Of a DNA stretch of 45,193 nucleotides, positions 7,024 to 15,154 are shown one piece after another (the first letter of the stretch is position 1; the number at the start of each line of letters is the position of its first letter). Origin of the DNA: Lachnospiraceae bacterium (GTDB taxonomy: Bacteria > Bacillota > Clostridia > Lachnospirales > Lachnospiraceae). The notes under the pieces are model-generated. The model made no database searches. It saw only the letters and a program-made list of their open reading frames with translations, and was not told where the DNA came from. The position numbers and the translations under genes were made by a program. Location of the stretch: positions 1-45,193 of the forward strand of contig JAETQH010000035.1 of NCBI GenBank assembly GCA_021770785.1. Direction: 5' to 3'.

Positions 7024-7650
7024 ATGAAGTTACTATACGCAACAGGAAATCCCGCAAAATTATCTGCCATGCAGAATCATTTAAAAGGCTTGGGAATAGA
7101 ACTTACCGGATTAAAGGATATAAAAATACAAATTCCGGAAATTAAAGAAGACGGGAAAACCCCCGTAGAAAATGCCAGAAAGAAAGCCTTAGGCTATTAT
7201 GAAGCCTTTCACGTGCCGCTATTCTCCTGTGATTCCGGACTTTACATAGACGAATTGCCGGAGGAATTACAGCCGGGTGTCCATGTGAGAAACGTAGGGG
7301 GAAAATGTTTATCGGACGAGGAGATGCTTACCTATTACGCAGGGCTTGCGGAACAATACGGTGATTTAACCGCCCGATACCGCAATGCCATTTGCCTGGT
7401 GTCAGATGAAAACCACATTTACGCAGCCATGGAAGAAAATATGGCAAGCGAACCCTTTCTCATCACCTCCCAACCCCACAAAGACGGTATCAAAAAGAAA
7501 GGCTTCCCCCTAGACTGCCTTTCCTTGGACAGAAAAACCGGGATGTATTACTATGACAGACCACAGGAGGAATTAGAGCAGATTGCAGTGGAGGGCGGCT
7601 TCCTGGAATTTTTTAAGAAATATCTTTCTGAGATGAAGGAGAAAACATGA
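7024..7650 (+). CDS. RdgB/HAM1-family non-canonical purine NTP pyrophosphatase
   Basis: A 208-residue member of the Ham1/RdgB family, which hydrolyses dITP, ITP and XTP to monophosphates and so keeps deaminated purines out of DNA and RNA. The N-terminal substrate motif ATGNPAKLSAM matches the family's T/S-x-N-x-x-K signature, and FSCDSGLYIDEL holds the catalytic Asp. PVENARKKALGYYE and a C-terminal GFPLD correspond to other conserved segments. It diverges from housekeeping RdgB (no FGYDP-like block), so it may be a specialised paralog. The gene overlaps the next one by four bases (ATGA), which suggests translational coupling to the DUF1848 protein. Confidence 0.75.
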   Translation: MKLLYATGNPAKLSAMQNHLKGLGIELTGLKDIKIQIPEIKEDGKTPVENARKKALGYYEAFHVPLFSCDSGLYIDELPEELQPGVHVRNVGGKCLSDEEMLTYYAGLAEQYGDLTARYRNAICLVSDENHIYAAMEENMASEPFLITSQPHKDGIKKKGFPLDCLSLDRKTGMYYYDRPQEELEQIAVEGGFLEFFKKYLSEMKEKT

Positions 7651-8585
7651 TACTAAGTGCCAGCAGGCGTACCGATATTCCGAATTATTATTCCGACTGG
7701 TTTTATCAGCGTATCAAAGAGGGATATTGCTATGTCAGAAATCCTATGAATGCTCATCAGATTAGCAAAATCAGCCTGTCGCCGGAGGTGGTGGACTGCA
7801 TTGTTTTCTGGACGAAGAACCCGGCGCCTATGATGGCACGCCTGCCGGAATTAAAGGATTACCGGTATTATTTTCAGTTTACCTTAACGGGTTACGGCAG
7901 GGATATTGAGCCGAATGTGCCCCGCAAAAAGGAGAGCGCCATTCCCACATTTCAAAGCCTGTCTAGAGAGATTGGAAAAGAAAAGGTTATCTGGCGTTAT
8001 GACCCCATCCTGTTTACGGAAAAATATACCATGGAATATCATTTATCCGCTTTTTCACAGATTGCGGAGGCGCTGTGTGGATACACGGATAAATGCGTCA
8101 TCAGCTTTGTGGATATCTATGCCAAAAACAGAAAAACCATGGAAAGGCTCTGGTTACAGGTGTTCCCGGAGGAAAAATTAAAAGAATTTGCAGGAAAATT
8201 AAGCCGGATTGCCAGGGGACATTCGATGGAGATTGCCGCCTGTGCAGAAGCCATGGATTTGTCGGATTGTGGAATTTCCCCTAACAGTTGTATTGATAAG
8301 GGGCAGATAGAAAAAATCATTGGCTGTAAGCTAAGGGGGGCGAAGGATAAAAACCAGAGAGGTGAATGCGGCTGTATGGAGAGCGTGGAAATTGGCGCTT
8401 ACGATACCTGCAAAAACGGCTGTCTGTATTGTTACGCCAATCAGAGCGATGTGCAGGTGCGCAGCAAGGCAGAACTTTATGATGTAAATTCACCGCTGCT
8501 GTGCGGAACAGTAACGGAACAGGACAAAATCACAGAGCGGAAAAGGAAGTCCTTAAGAGAAGAGCAGTTAAGCTTTTTTGAGTGA
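7647..8585 (+). CDS. DUF1848 family protein with C-terminal cysteine cluster
   Basis: A 312-residue DUF1848 protein; function unknown. The opening MILSASRRTDIPNYYSDWF and the FWTKNPAPM motif are typical. The middle contains a WRYDPILFTEKY strand as in TIM-barrel enzymes. Near the C-terminus is a cysteine cluster, ECGCMESVEIGAYDTC followed by CLYCYANQ, which looks like a metal or Fe-S site of a radical-SAM-related protein, although the order differs from a standard CxxxCxxC. This reading is inference. It is translationally coupled to the RdgB-like gene upstream, so a nucleotide-repair or modification role is possible. It ends just before the promoter of the GH13 gene. Confidence 0.8.
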   Translation: MILSASRRTDIPNYYSDWFYQRIKEGYCYVRNPMNAHQISKISLSPEVVDCIVFWTKNPAPMMARLPELKDYRYYFQFTLTGYGRDIEPNVPRKKESAIPTFQSLSREIGKEKVIWRYDPILFTEKYTMEYHLSAFSQIAEALCGYTDKCVISFVDIYAKNRKTMERLWLQVFPEEKLKEFAGKLSRIARGHSMEIAACAEAMDLSDCGISPNSCIDKGQIEKIIGCKLRGAKDKNQRGECGCMESVEIGAYDTCKNGCLYCYANQSDVQVRSKAELYDVNSPLLCGTVTEQDKITERKRKSLREEQLSFFE

Positions 8586-8593
8586 TAAACCGG

Positions 8594-8623
8594 TTGACAC
8601 CGCTCCCCTCTTTCCTGCATAAT
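8594..8623 (+). promoter_or_regulatory. Promoter of the GH13 gene
   Basis: Perfect -35 TTGACA at 8594-8599, an 18-base spacer and CATAAT at 8618-8623. It lies about 75 bases upstream of the glycosidase start, just behind the DUF1848 stop codon. Confidence 0.65.
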
Positions 8624-8634
8624 AAAATTAAGGC

Positions 8635-8668
8635 TGAAAACGTTACCGGGAAGGAAAAACGTTGTTTC
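8635..8668 (+). promoter_or_regulatory. Two LacI/CcpA-like palindromes downstream of the promoter
   Basis: TGAAAACGTTACCG at 8635-8648 matches 12 of 14 positions of the catabolite-responsive element consensus. GAAAAACGTTGTTTC at 8654-8668 is a near-perfect palindrome around ACGT. Both share the AACGTT core bound by LacI-family proteins and sit between promoter and start codon, a position for repression. Control by CcpA or a MalR-type regulator is inferred. Confidence 0.4.
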
Positions 8669-8698
8669 ACCGGAAAAAGAGAAGCAGGAGGAAAAATC

Positions 8699-10450
8699 AT
8701 GGAATACGCAGCAATTTATCATGATATGGACAAGCGGTACTGTTATGCCGTGGATAAAAATAAATTTATTATTCGTATCACCACCAAAAAAGGCGATATG
8801 GAAAAGGTGACGCTTCACACACAGGACAAATACATTCCGCTGGTAAAAAAGGACACCAGGGCGGAATACCCCATGGAGAAAGCCGCAAGCGATGAATACC
8901 ACGATTACTATGAGACGGAGCTTACCTTTTCCGTTATCTGCCTGCGCTATTTTTTTGAACTGACAGACAAAGCGGGGGTGACGGCTTATTACGGCAATTA
9001 CGAATTTAGCGGAAGTGTCATAGAGAGCATAGATAAAATGTTTGACTGTCCCCAGAATCTCAGGGAAGAGGAGAGGTTTGTGACGCCGGAATGGGCGAAA
9101 AATGCCGTGGTATATCAGATATTTCCTGCCCGCTTTGCCAGCAGCGAAAACCAGAAGGATTCCCACTGGTACAAAGCCCCCATCGGACATCGGGATAATC
9201 TCCACGGGGATTTGCGGGGAATGATTTCCCATTTGCCTCATATGAAAGAACTGGGGGTGGACGTGCTGTATCTGACGCCGATTTTCCAGTCGGGATCCAG
9301 CCATAAATACGACACCATTGATTACAAAAAAATAGACCCGTCCTTCGGCACGGAGGAGGATTTAAAAGAACTGGCAGAGAAAGCCCATGAACTTGGAATG
9401 CGCATAATTTTAGACGGCGTATTCAACCACACTTCTCCGAAATTTTTTGCCTTTGCCGATATTGAGAAAAACAAAGAAAATTCCAGCTATTTAGACTGGT
9501 ATTTTATTGAGAAATTTCCGCTGTTTGAGCAGGACTGGAAACAGATAAATTTCAAAACCTTTGGTTACTACGGGGGGATGCCGAAATTAAATCTGCGCAA
9601 TCCCGAAGTGGAGCAGTATGTGTTTGACGTGGCGGAATACTGGATAAAAAGGTGCGGTATCGACGGCTGGCGGTTAGACGTGGGGGACGAAATCGGACAT
9701 CGCTTCTGGAAGCGTTTTCGGGAAAAGGTGAAATCTGTCAATCCGGAAGCCCTTATTATCGGCGAAGTCTGGCATCCTGCCAATGACTATCTGGAGGGGG
9801 ACGAGTGGGATACCATGATGAATTACCACTTTTTCCTGACGGTGAAGGATTTTGTGGCGGACGGCAGCATTACAGCCACAGAATTTGCGGAGCGGATGGA
9901 TTTTATGCGGGGCACGGTGCACAGCGCCGTGTATCCGCTGCTGTGGAATCTGATAGACAGCCATGATACCGCCCGTTTTATGTACCTTTGCGGCGAACAG
10001 AAAGAGAAATTTAAGCTGGCGGCGGCAATCCAGCTGCTGTCGCCGGGAATGCCTATGATTTTTTACGGAGACGAGTATGGAATGAAAGGCGGCGGCGACC
10101 CGGACTGCAGGCGGGGAATGCTGTGGAAAGAGGAATATCAGGATTTGGAAATCTATTCGTGGTACAGGAAACTCATTGCCCTGCGGAAGAAATTTCCGGC
10201 GCTCACCAGTGGGAAGCTTACTGCGTTAAAAACAGAGGATAGGCAGGGGATTGTCCAGTATGAGAAAACGGCGGAGAACGGGGAAAGAATAACACTGATG
10301 TTCCATAACAGCCCAGGCGAGCTGGAACTGCCGGAAAAACGGGGGCAGATAGAGGAAATAAGCGGACAGGTCTTTGACGGTGTGGTAAAACCTTATCAGA
10401 CATTGGTATTTTCGGAAAAAGGACAGGTCTCCGGTGAAAGTTATCAATAA
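8699..10450 (+). CDS. GH13 alpha-glycosidase (neopullulanase/maltogenic amylase type)
   Basis: A 583-residue GH13 enzyme acting on alpha-glucans such as maltodextrins, probably in the cytoplasm since no signal peptide is seen. The first 115 or so residues form an N-terminal sandwich domain like CBM34. The barrel follows with ILDGVFNHT (region I), the nucleophile Asp327 in GWRLDVGDE, the acid Glu356 in IIGEVWH and Asp423 in DSHDTAR, so all catalytic residues are present. AGGAGG lies six bases before ATG 8699; the frame extends upstream through the promoter, which decides the start. With the GH31 enzyme (29612) and the glycogen genes glgC/glgD it points to an alpha-glucan economy. Neopullulanase, cyclomaltodextrinase and alpha-glucosidase cannot be separated by eye. 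Confidence 0.88.
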   Translation: MEYAAIYHDMDKRYCYAVDKNKFIIRITTKKGDMEKVTLHTQDKYIPLVKKDTRAEYPMEKAASDEYHDYYETELTFSVICLRYFFELTDKAGVTAYYGNYEFSGSVIESIDKMFDCPQNLREEERFVTPEWAKNAVVYQIFPARFASSENQKDSHWYKAPIGHRDNLHGDLRGMISHLPHMKELGVDVLYLTPIFQSGSSHKYDTIDYKKIDPSFGTEEDLKELAEKAHELGMRIILDGVFNHTSPKFFAFADIEKNKENSSYLDWYFIEKFPLFEQDWKQINFKTFGYYGGMPKLNLRNPEVEQYVFDVAEYWIKRCGIDGWRLDVGDEIGHRFWKRFREKVKSVNPEALIIGEVWHPANDYLEGDEWDTMMNYHFFLTVKDFVADGSITATEFAERMDFMRGTVHSAVYPLLWNLIDSHDTARFMYLCGEQKEKFKLAAAIQLLSPGMPMIFYGDEYGMKGGGDPDCRRGMLWKEEYQDLEIYSWYRKLIALRKKFPALTSGKLTALKTEDRQGIVQYEKTAENGERITLMFHNSPGELELPEKRGQIEEISGQVFDGVVKPYQTLVFSEKGQVSGESYQ

Positions 10451-10461
10451 ACATTTTTGCC

Positions 10462-10490
10462 TTGCAAGTATCCCGTAAAACAGATACAAT
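10462..10490 (+). promoter_or_regulatory. Promoter of the ABC uptake operon
   Basis: TTGCAA at 10462-10467, spacer of 17, TACAAT at 10485-10490, about 70 bases upstream of the lipoprotein start. The 7-bp palindrome at 10515-10534 in the leader is a candidate operator. No riboswitch consensus such as a THI box is visible. Confidence 0.6.
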
Positions 10491-10534
10491 AATACCGGCT
10501 TGCGTTGCAAGTGTCCTGCAAAACAGATTGCAGG
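10462..10534 (+). repeat. Tandem imperfect copies of a promoter segment
   Basis: The 24-base block TTGCAAGTrTCCyGyAAAACAGAT occurs at 10462-10485 and again at 10505-10528, a period of 43. In copy 1 it forms a promoter: TTGCAA, 17 bases, TACAAT (10485-10490). In copy 2 the -10 has changed to TTGCAG, and the same bases complete a perfect inverted repeat, CCTGCAA (10515-10521) and TTGCAGG (10528-10534), six bases apart. Confidence 0.7.
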
Positions 10535-10561
10535 CAAAAATGAAAGGAAGTAATAAGAACG

Positions 10562-11683
10562 ATGAAAAGAACAAAATTAACAGCCATACTTTTATCGGCA
10601 GTCCTCGGCGTCGCCATGCTAGCCGGCTGCGGAAATGCCGATGCAGATATGTCGGCAGACAACCAGCAGTTTATCATGGAAAATCCTGCGGGAGAGGCAG
10701 AGGAACGGGAAGAAAACAAACAGGCAGGCGGGGAAGATACCGAAGCGTTATTGCCGGAAGAAACACAGGATACACAGTCGGAGGATACGGAGCAGGCACA
10801 AACCTCTGACGGGAACACGATAAATATCGGCGCCTTAAAGGGCCCCACCGCCATGGGAATGGCGCAGCTTTTAGATGACGAAGCCTATGACGTCAGCATT
10901 GTGGCATCCCCGGATGAAATGGTTCCCATGATTGTGCAGGGACAGGTGGATATTGCAGCAATTCCGGCGAATCTTTCCTCCGTATTATACCAGAAAACAG
11001 AGAAACAGATAAAGGTTCTGGCGGCAAATACCTTAGGTGTTTTATATCTGGTGGAAAACGGTGAGACGATTCAGTCCATAGAGGATGTAAAAGGAAAAAC
11101 CATTTACGCCAGCGGAAAAGGGGCAACGCCGGAATATGCCCTGGAATCTGTGCTGACCGCTCATGGTATTGAGCCGGGGGTGGATGTCACCGTTGAATTT
11201 AAGTCGGAACATGCAGAGGTGGTGGCTGCGCTGGCGGCGGACCAGACGGCGGTGGGACTTCTTCCCCAGCCCTTTGTTACCACTGCATTGATGAAAAATG
11301 AGAATTTAAGAGTGGTGCTGGATTTAAACGAACTCTGGGAGAGCGGAATGACTGACGGCAGCAGGCTGGTAACCGGAGTTGTGGTAGTCAGGAATGAATT
11401 TTTAGAGAACCATCCCGAGGAAGTGGAGGCATTTATGGCAGCCTATGAGCAGTCTGTGGCATTTGTCAATTCGGATGTAGAAGCGGCAGCGGAAATCATA
11501 GGGGCACACGATATTGTAACGGCAGAGGTGGCGAAACAGGCGATACCGGAGTGCAGTATTGTATTCATTACGGGGGAGGAACTAGGAACCATGCTTTCCG
11601 GGTATCTGAATATTTTGTTTGAGCAGAACCCGCAGACGGTTGGAGGTGCTGTACCGGATGACGGATTCTACTATGAGGGTTAA
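10562..11683 (+). CDS. Substrate-binding lipoprotein of an NMT1/SsuA-type ABC transporter
   Basis: A 373-residue extracytoplasmic binding protein. The signal peptide ends in the lipobox LAGC with Cys23 as lipid anchor. An acidic, Glu/Gln-rich linker follows (about residues 30 to 85). The binding domain begins at INIGALKGPTAMGMAQLL and has the two-lobed pattern of NMT1/SsuA/ThiY proteins, including VDIAAIPANLSS and DVKGKTIYASGKGATPEY. The family imports sulfonates, nitrate, riboflavin or thiamine precursors and other small compounds; the ligand cannot be read. It is the first gene of a three-gene operon with permease and ATPase, and its 3' end overlaps the permease start. Confidence 0.85.
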   Translation: MKRTKLTAILLSAVLGVAMLAGCGNADADMSADNQQFIMENPAGEAEEREENKQAGGEDTEALLPEETQDTQSEDTEQAQTSDGNTINIGALKGPTAMGMAQLLDDEAYDVSIVASPDEMVPMIVQGQVDIAAIPANLSSVLYQKTEKQIKVLAANTLGVLYLVENGETIQSIEDVKGKTIYASGKGATPEYALESVLTAHGIEPGVDVTVEFKSEHAEVVAALAADQTAVGLLPQPFVTTALMKNENLRVVLDLNELWESGMTDGSRLVTGVVVVRNEFLENHPEEVEAFMAAYEQSVAFVNSDVEAAAEIIGAHDIVTAEVAKQAIPECSIVFITGEELGTMLSGYLNILFEQNPQTVGGAVPDDGFYYEG

Positions 11684-12428
11684 AACATTATATCTAGGCA
11701 GAATTGCTGCTGCAGTCTTTTGGATAGGGCTGTGGCAGCTTGCTGCCGTGTGGTTGGGACAGGAGATACTTTTGGCATCTCCTGTTTCTGTTATCGGGAA
11801 ATTAATGGAATTAGTGCAGACGGCAGAATTTTGGAGGTCCATCTGGTTTAGCTTTGGCAGGATTGCGGCGGGCTTCGGGCTGGCGCTGATTTTCGGAATT
11901 TTGCTGGCGGCGGCTTCCTATGCCTGTCCCCTGGTGGAAATTCTGCTAAAGCCGCTGACCTCGGTGATGAAAGCAACCCCGGTGGCATCTATTATTATTC
12001 TATGCTTAATATGGATTCCGTCGAGAAATCTTTCCGTATTCATTTCTTTTCTGATGGTTTTTCCGGTGGTTTATGCCAATGTGTCAGAGGGGCTGCGGCA
12101 GACCGATTGGAAGCTGCTGGAGATGGCGGAGGTTTTTGGCGTGGGACTTCGGAAGAAAATCTGCTATATTTATCTCTCGGAAGTACTGCCCTATCTTCTG
12201 ACCGCCTGCTCTTTGGGGCTTGGCATGTGCTGGAAAGCAGGGGTAGCAGCAGAGGTTATCGGTGTGCCGGACGGCTCTATCGGGGAGAAGCTGTATCATG
12301 CCAAGATTTATCTCAATACGCCGGATTTATTTGCCTGGACCATTGTGATTATTCTTATCAGTGTTCTGCTGGAAAAATGTGTCCTGGGGCTGTTGCGGTA
12401 TCTGGTTCATTGGGTAGAGAAGAGCTGA
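11658..12428 (+). CDS. ABC transporter permease, SsuC/TauC type
   Basis: A 256-residue inner-membrane permease of the BPD_transp_1 family. Six hydrophobic stretches are visible, beginning with IAAAVFWIGLWQLAAVWLG. The cytoplasmic EAA loop that docks the ATPase is recognisable as EMAEVFGVGLRKKICYIYL with a following LP. ATG 11658 is chosen because GGAGG lies eleven bases upstream; ATG 11673 is an alternative. Either way it overlaps the end of the binding-protein gene, so the two are coupled. With only one permease gene a homodimer is expected. Confidence 0.85.
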   Translation: MTDSTMRVKTLYLGRIAAAVFWIGLWQLAAVWLGQEILLASPVSVIGKLMELVQTAEFWRSIWFSFGRIAAGFGLALIFGILLAAASYACPLVEILLKPLTSVMKATPVASIIILCLIWIPSRNLSVFISFLMVFPVVYANVSEGLRQTDWKLLEMAEVFGVGLRKKICYIYLSEVLPYLLTACSLGLGMCWKAGVAAEVIGVPDGSIGEKLYHAKIYLNTPDLFAWTIVIILISVLLEKCVLGLLRYLVHWVEKS

Positions 12429-12523
12429 GAAAAGACGGCTGTCTGTGTCGGAGGAAAGAGTTTTATGAGATATGGAAACAGCGTAGATGTGAATTAAAAT
12501 ATGGAAAACGGCAGGAATGAGTT

Positions 12524-13102
12524 ATGGATATTATAGTGAAAGATATAGATAAATCCTATGGAGAACAAAAAGTATTCGAGAATTTTTCCTATACATTCCG
12601 GGAGGGAAAAACGACCTGTATCATGGGAAAATCCGGTTGTGGAAAAACCACTCTGTTTCGGCTGCTTCTGGGACTGGAAGAACCGGAGGCGGGACAGATT
12701 ACGGGAGTGCCCCACGGGAAACTGGCGGCAGTGTTCCAGGAGAACAGGCTCTGTGAAAATTTAAGCGCAGTCTCAAATCTGAGACTGGTCTGCAAAAGAA
12801 AGCTGACGGAGGAAGAACTGCGGCAGGCATTTGCGCAGGTGGGGTTAGAGGAAGTCTGGCAGAAGCCTGTCCGTAATTTAAGCGGAGGCATGAAGCGCAG
12901 AGTGGCGATTCTTAGGGCATTGTTTGCGGAGACGGAGTGCATTTTGATGGACGAGCCGTTAAAAGGCTTGGATACGGAGACAAAGGAAAAAACAGCAGAG
13001 TATATCAGGGCGCAGACAAAGGGAAAAACGTTGCTGGTGATTACCCATGAAGAGGCAGAAATCGCTTTGTTGGGGGCAAAAGAGGTACTGCGCCTGCCGT
13101 AG
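12524..13102 (+). CDS. ABC transporter ATP-binding protein, short
   Basis: A 192-residue ATPase for the upstream lipoprotein and permease. Walker A is GKSGCGKTT, the Q-loop is in AAVFQENRL, the signature is LSGGMKRR, Walker B is CILMDEP and the switch His is in VITHEE. At 192 residues it is shorter than the usual 240 to 260 of SsuB/TauB proteins: after the switch region only about 17 residues remain, and the segment between Walker A and the Q-loop is compact. A complete nucleotide-binding site is still present. A 95-base gap separates it from the permease. A weak AAGTG/CACTT hairpin followed by ATTTTT (13128-13146) may end the transcript. Confidence 0.85.
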   Translation: MDIIVKDIDKSYGEQKVFENFSYTFREGKTTCIMGKSGCGKTTLFRLLLGLEEPEAGQITGVPHGKLAAVFQENRLCENLSAVSNLRLVCKRKLTEEELRQAFAQVGLEEVWQKPVRNLSGGMKRRVAILRALFAETECILMDEPLKGLDTETKEKTAEYIRAQTKGKTLLVITHEEAEIALLGAKEVLRLP

Positions 13103-13149
13103 AGGCAGACGCAGACAAGACGGACGAAAGTGAAACACTTATTTTTAAA

Positions 13150-15087
13150 TCAAATAGCATTCGCTGTATCATAAGCGCTCTTCACGGCATGTTCGATATT
13201 ACTCGGACGTTCGCCTCCACAATCTCCCACATAATGAACCGGAACCTTGCAGTCCTCAAGGGTAAGCGCCTGTTTTTTTGCTCCCACAGCCATCACAACA
13301 AAATCAGAGGGAATGATAAAGGTCTTAGATTCTGTCTCCGGTGCTGCCGTAGTGACTGTCACGGAATCTGCATGGATTTCCTCTAACTTCGTATTGGTAT
13401 AGCGGCTCACGCCGTAGGCATCCAATTCTTTTGTAAGGGTAGGAAGAATCGTTGTGCTCTCTTCTTTAGCAATCGTATCAAGCATTTCCACTACAGTAAC
13501 TTTGCAGCCCAGGTGTGCTAAATATTCCGCAGTCTCCACGCCCACAAGGCCTCCGCCGATAACCGTGACATTTCCAAAAACAATGGATTTCTTTGCCAAA
13601 ACATCCCATGCGCTCACTACCAGAGGAAGGTCATGCCCTTTGATGGGAGGAATGTTGTTGACGGCACCCGTGGCGATGATGATATCGTCATAATTATCAT
13701 ATTCTTCCGGAAGTAAAGTAGTACCGAAACGGAAGGAAACAGGCAGCGTGGCAAGGACTGCCTCGTAATAATTTAAAATACGCATCATTTCTTCCTTACG
13801 GGGAGGGACGCTGGCGATTAAAATCTGCCCTCCGGCCTTCAGGGCTTTTTCATAGACGGTAACGGTATGGCCTTTTAAGGCGGCAACCCTTGCCGATTCA
13901 AGCCCTGCAATGCCGGCGCCGATGACGGCAATATTCTTTTTCTTTTCCGCAGGTGTAATGACCCGTTTTCCCTCATAACCGTTCTCCGCGTTTAAGACGC
14001 AGCTTAAGAATGCGCGGTTCTGAATATTGTCGGTGCAGCCTTTGTTGCACATAATGCAGGTGCGCACGCAGCCGCAGTTTCCTTCTTCGCACTTTTTAAC
14101 GAAATCCGGGTCTGTCAAAAGAGAGCGCCCCAATGCGATAATGTCCGCTTTCCCGGAGGATATGACGGCTTCGGCGGCAGCAGGGGTAACAATTCTTCCA
14201 ACGCAGGAAACCGGAAGAGAAACTAACTGCTTGATTTCATCGGCACAGTAGACGGTAAAGCCGTAGGGCTGGGTTCCCATAGGAGGGATGGTGTCTGCCA
14301 TATTTCCGGTGTGGTTTGCCTGCGCCACATGGAGGGTGTCCACTCCGGCTTTTTCTAAAAGAACAGCAAAGGCCTTGGCTTCTTCAAGCTCTAAACCGCC
14401 TTTTCCCCGAAGCCCGCCCTCTTTTAAAGGGGTGATGACGGGGAGCTTATAATCAATCACCATATCCGGAACAGCCTCTTTTAAGCGGGAAACTAAGGAT
14501 AACGCAAAGCGGGTGCGGTTTTCAAAGCTTCCGCCGTAGGCATCGGTACGATGATTTAAGATTTTAGAACAGAGGGAGCCTGTCAGGCGGTCTCCGTGGA
14601 TTTCGATACAGTCCACTCCGGCAGACTGGGCTAATTTTGCACAGTTTACCATGCGTTCGAGAATAGTGTTTAAGTCCTCCTCCGTGATTTCATTGATGAA
14701 ATACTGCATATCGTGATGAAGCTGTGCTCTTGCCTCCTGCATTTTTCCCTGGGCGAAAAGCATATTCAAGGCGTCTACGTTGTATTCCGGGTAGAAAAGC
14801 TGAATGCCCAGTTTACATCCATGGATATGGCAGGCGTCAGCAAGGCGCTTGAAAGGAGCAATCTGATCTTCCTTGTAAAGCTTTGGCGTGGGGCTGAAGG
14901 TAGCGGCAGGAGCCACATCCCCGATGACGATATACCCCACTCCGCCCTCTGCCAGACGGTTGTAAAAAGCAAAGCTCTGCTCCCCGATGGAGCCGTCCCG
15001 CTCTTCGTAGCCAGTAGTGAGAGGCGGGAACATGATGCGGTTTTTGAAGGTGGTTTTTCCAACCTGAATGGGTTCTAAAATTTTCAT
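13150..15087 (-). CDS. Old Yellow Enzyme-type Fe-S flavoenzyme (2-enoate/2,4-dienoyl-CoA reductase family)
   Basis: A 645-residue NAD(P)H-dependent flavoenzyme of the 2-enoate reductase family, which reduces C=C bonds next to a carboxyl or carbonyl group. The N-terminal FMN barrel (about 1 to 350) starts MKILEPIQVGKTTFKNRIMF. The 4Fe-4S ligands follow as Cys344, 347, 351 and 363 in CIMCNKGC...LSC. Then come the FAD motif IAVIGAGIAGLESA and the NAD motif VTVIGGGLVGVETA. Unusually, the segment that reads HGAHGYL in dienoyl-CoA reductases is HGDRLTG here, and the usual QLWHAGR is replaced by QLFYPEYN with an insertion, so the substrate should differ. AAGGAATC precedes ATG (complement of 15087). 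It is last in the transporter-esterase-reductase operon. Steroid or bile-acid reductases are relatives and remain alternatives. Confidence 0.85.
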   Translation of the reverse strand: MKILEPIQVGKTTFKNRIMFPPLTTGYEERDGSIGEQSFAFYNRLAEGGVGYIVIGDVAPAATFSPTPKLYKEDQIAPFKRLADACHIHGCKLGIQLFYPEYNVDALNMLFAQGKMQEARAQLHHDMQYFINEITEEDLNTILERMVNCAKLAQSAGVDCIEIHGDRLTGSLCSKILNHRTDAYGGSFENRTRFALSLVSRLKEAVPDMVIDYKLPVITPLKEGGLRGKGGLELEEAKAFAVLLEKAGVDTLHVAQANHTGNMADTIPPMGTQPYGFTVYCADEIKQLVSLPVSCVGRIVTPAAAEAVISSGKADIIALGRSLLTDPDFVKKCEEGNCGCVRTCIMCNKGCTDNIQNRAFLSCVLNAENGYEGKRVITPAEKKKNIAVIGAGIAGLESARVAALKGHTVTVYEKALKAGGQILIASVPPRKEEMMRILNYYEAVLATLPVSFRFGTTLLPEEYDNYDDIIIATGAVNNIPPIKGHDLPLVVSAWDVLAKKSIVFGNVTVIGGGLVGVETAEYLAHLGCKVTVVEMLDTIAKEESTTILPTLTKELDAYGVSRYTNTKLEEIHADSVTVTTAAPETESKTFIIPSDFVVMAVGAKKQALTLEDCKVPVHYVGDCGGERPSNIEHAVKSAYDTANAI

Positions 15088-15154
15088 AATGATTCCTTCT
15101 TTCTTAATATAAAATGTCTGAGACACCTTGTTTAACGATAAACAGATACAATAC

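Noticed and set aside
8477..9304. 275-codon minus-strand frame across the GH13 start
   Set aside because: It lies opposite the GH13 promoter and N-terminal domain and shows no known domain. The GH13 frame has all catalytic motifs.
10451..10561. TPP or other riboswitch before the NMT1-type binding protein
   Set aside because: The leader is about 70 bases and lacks the CTGAGA THI-box and other known consensus elements; it is explained by the promoter duplication.
12002..12520. 172-codon plus-strand frame overlapping the ABC permease
   Set aside because: It overlaps the permease in another frame, is Gly/Cys/Arg-rich, and has no ribosome site. The permease frame has membrane helices and the EAA motif.
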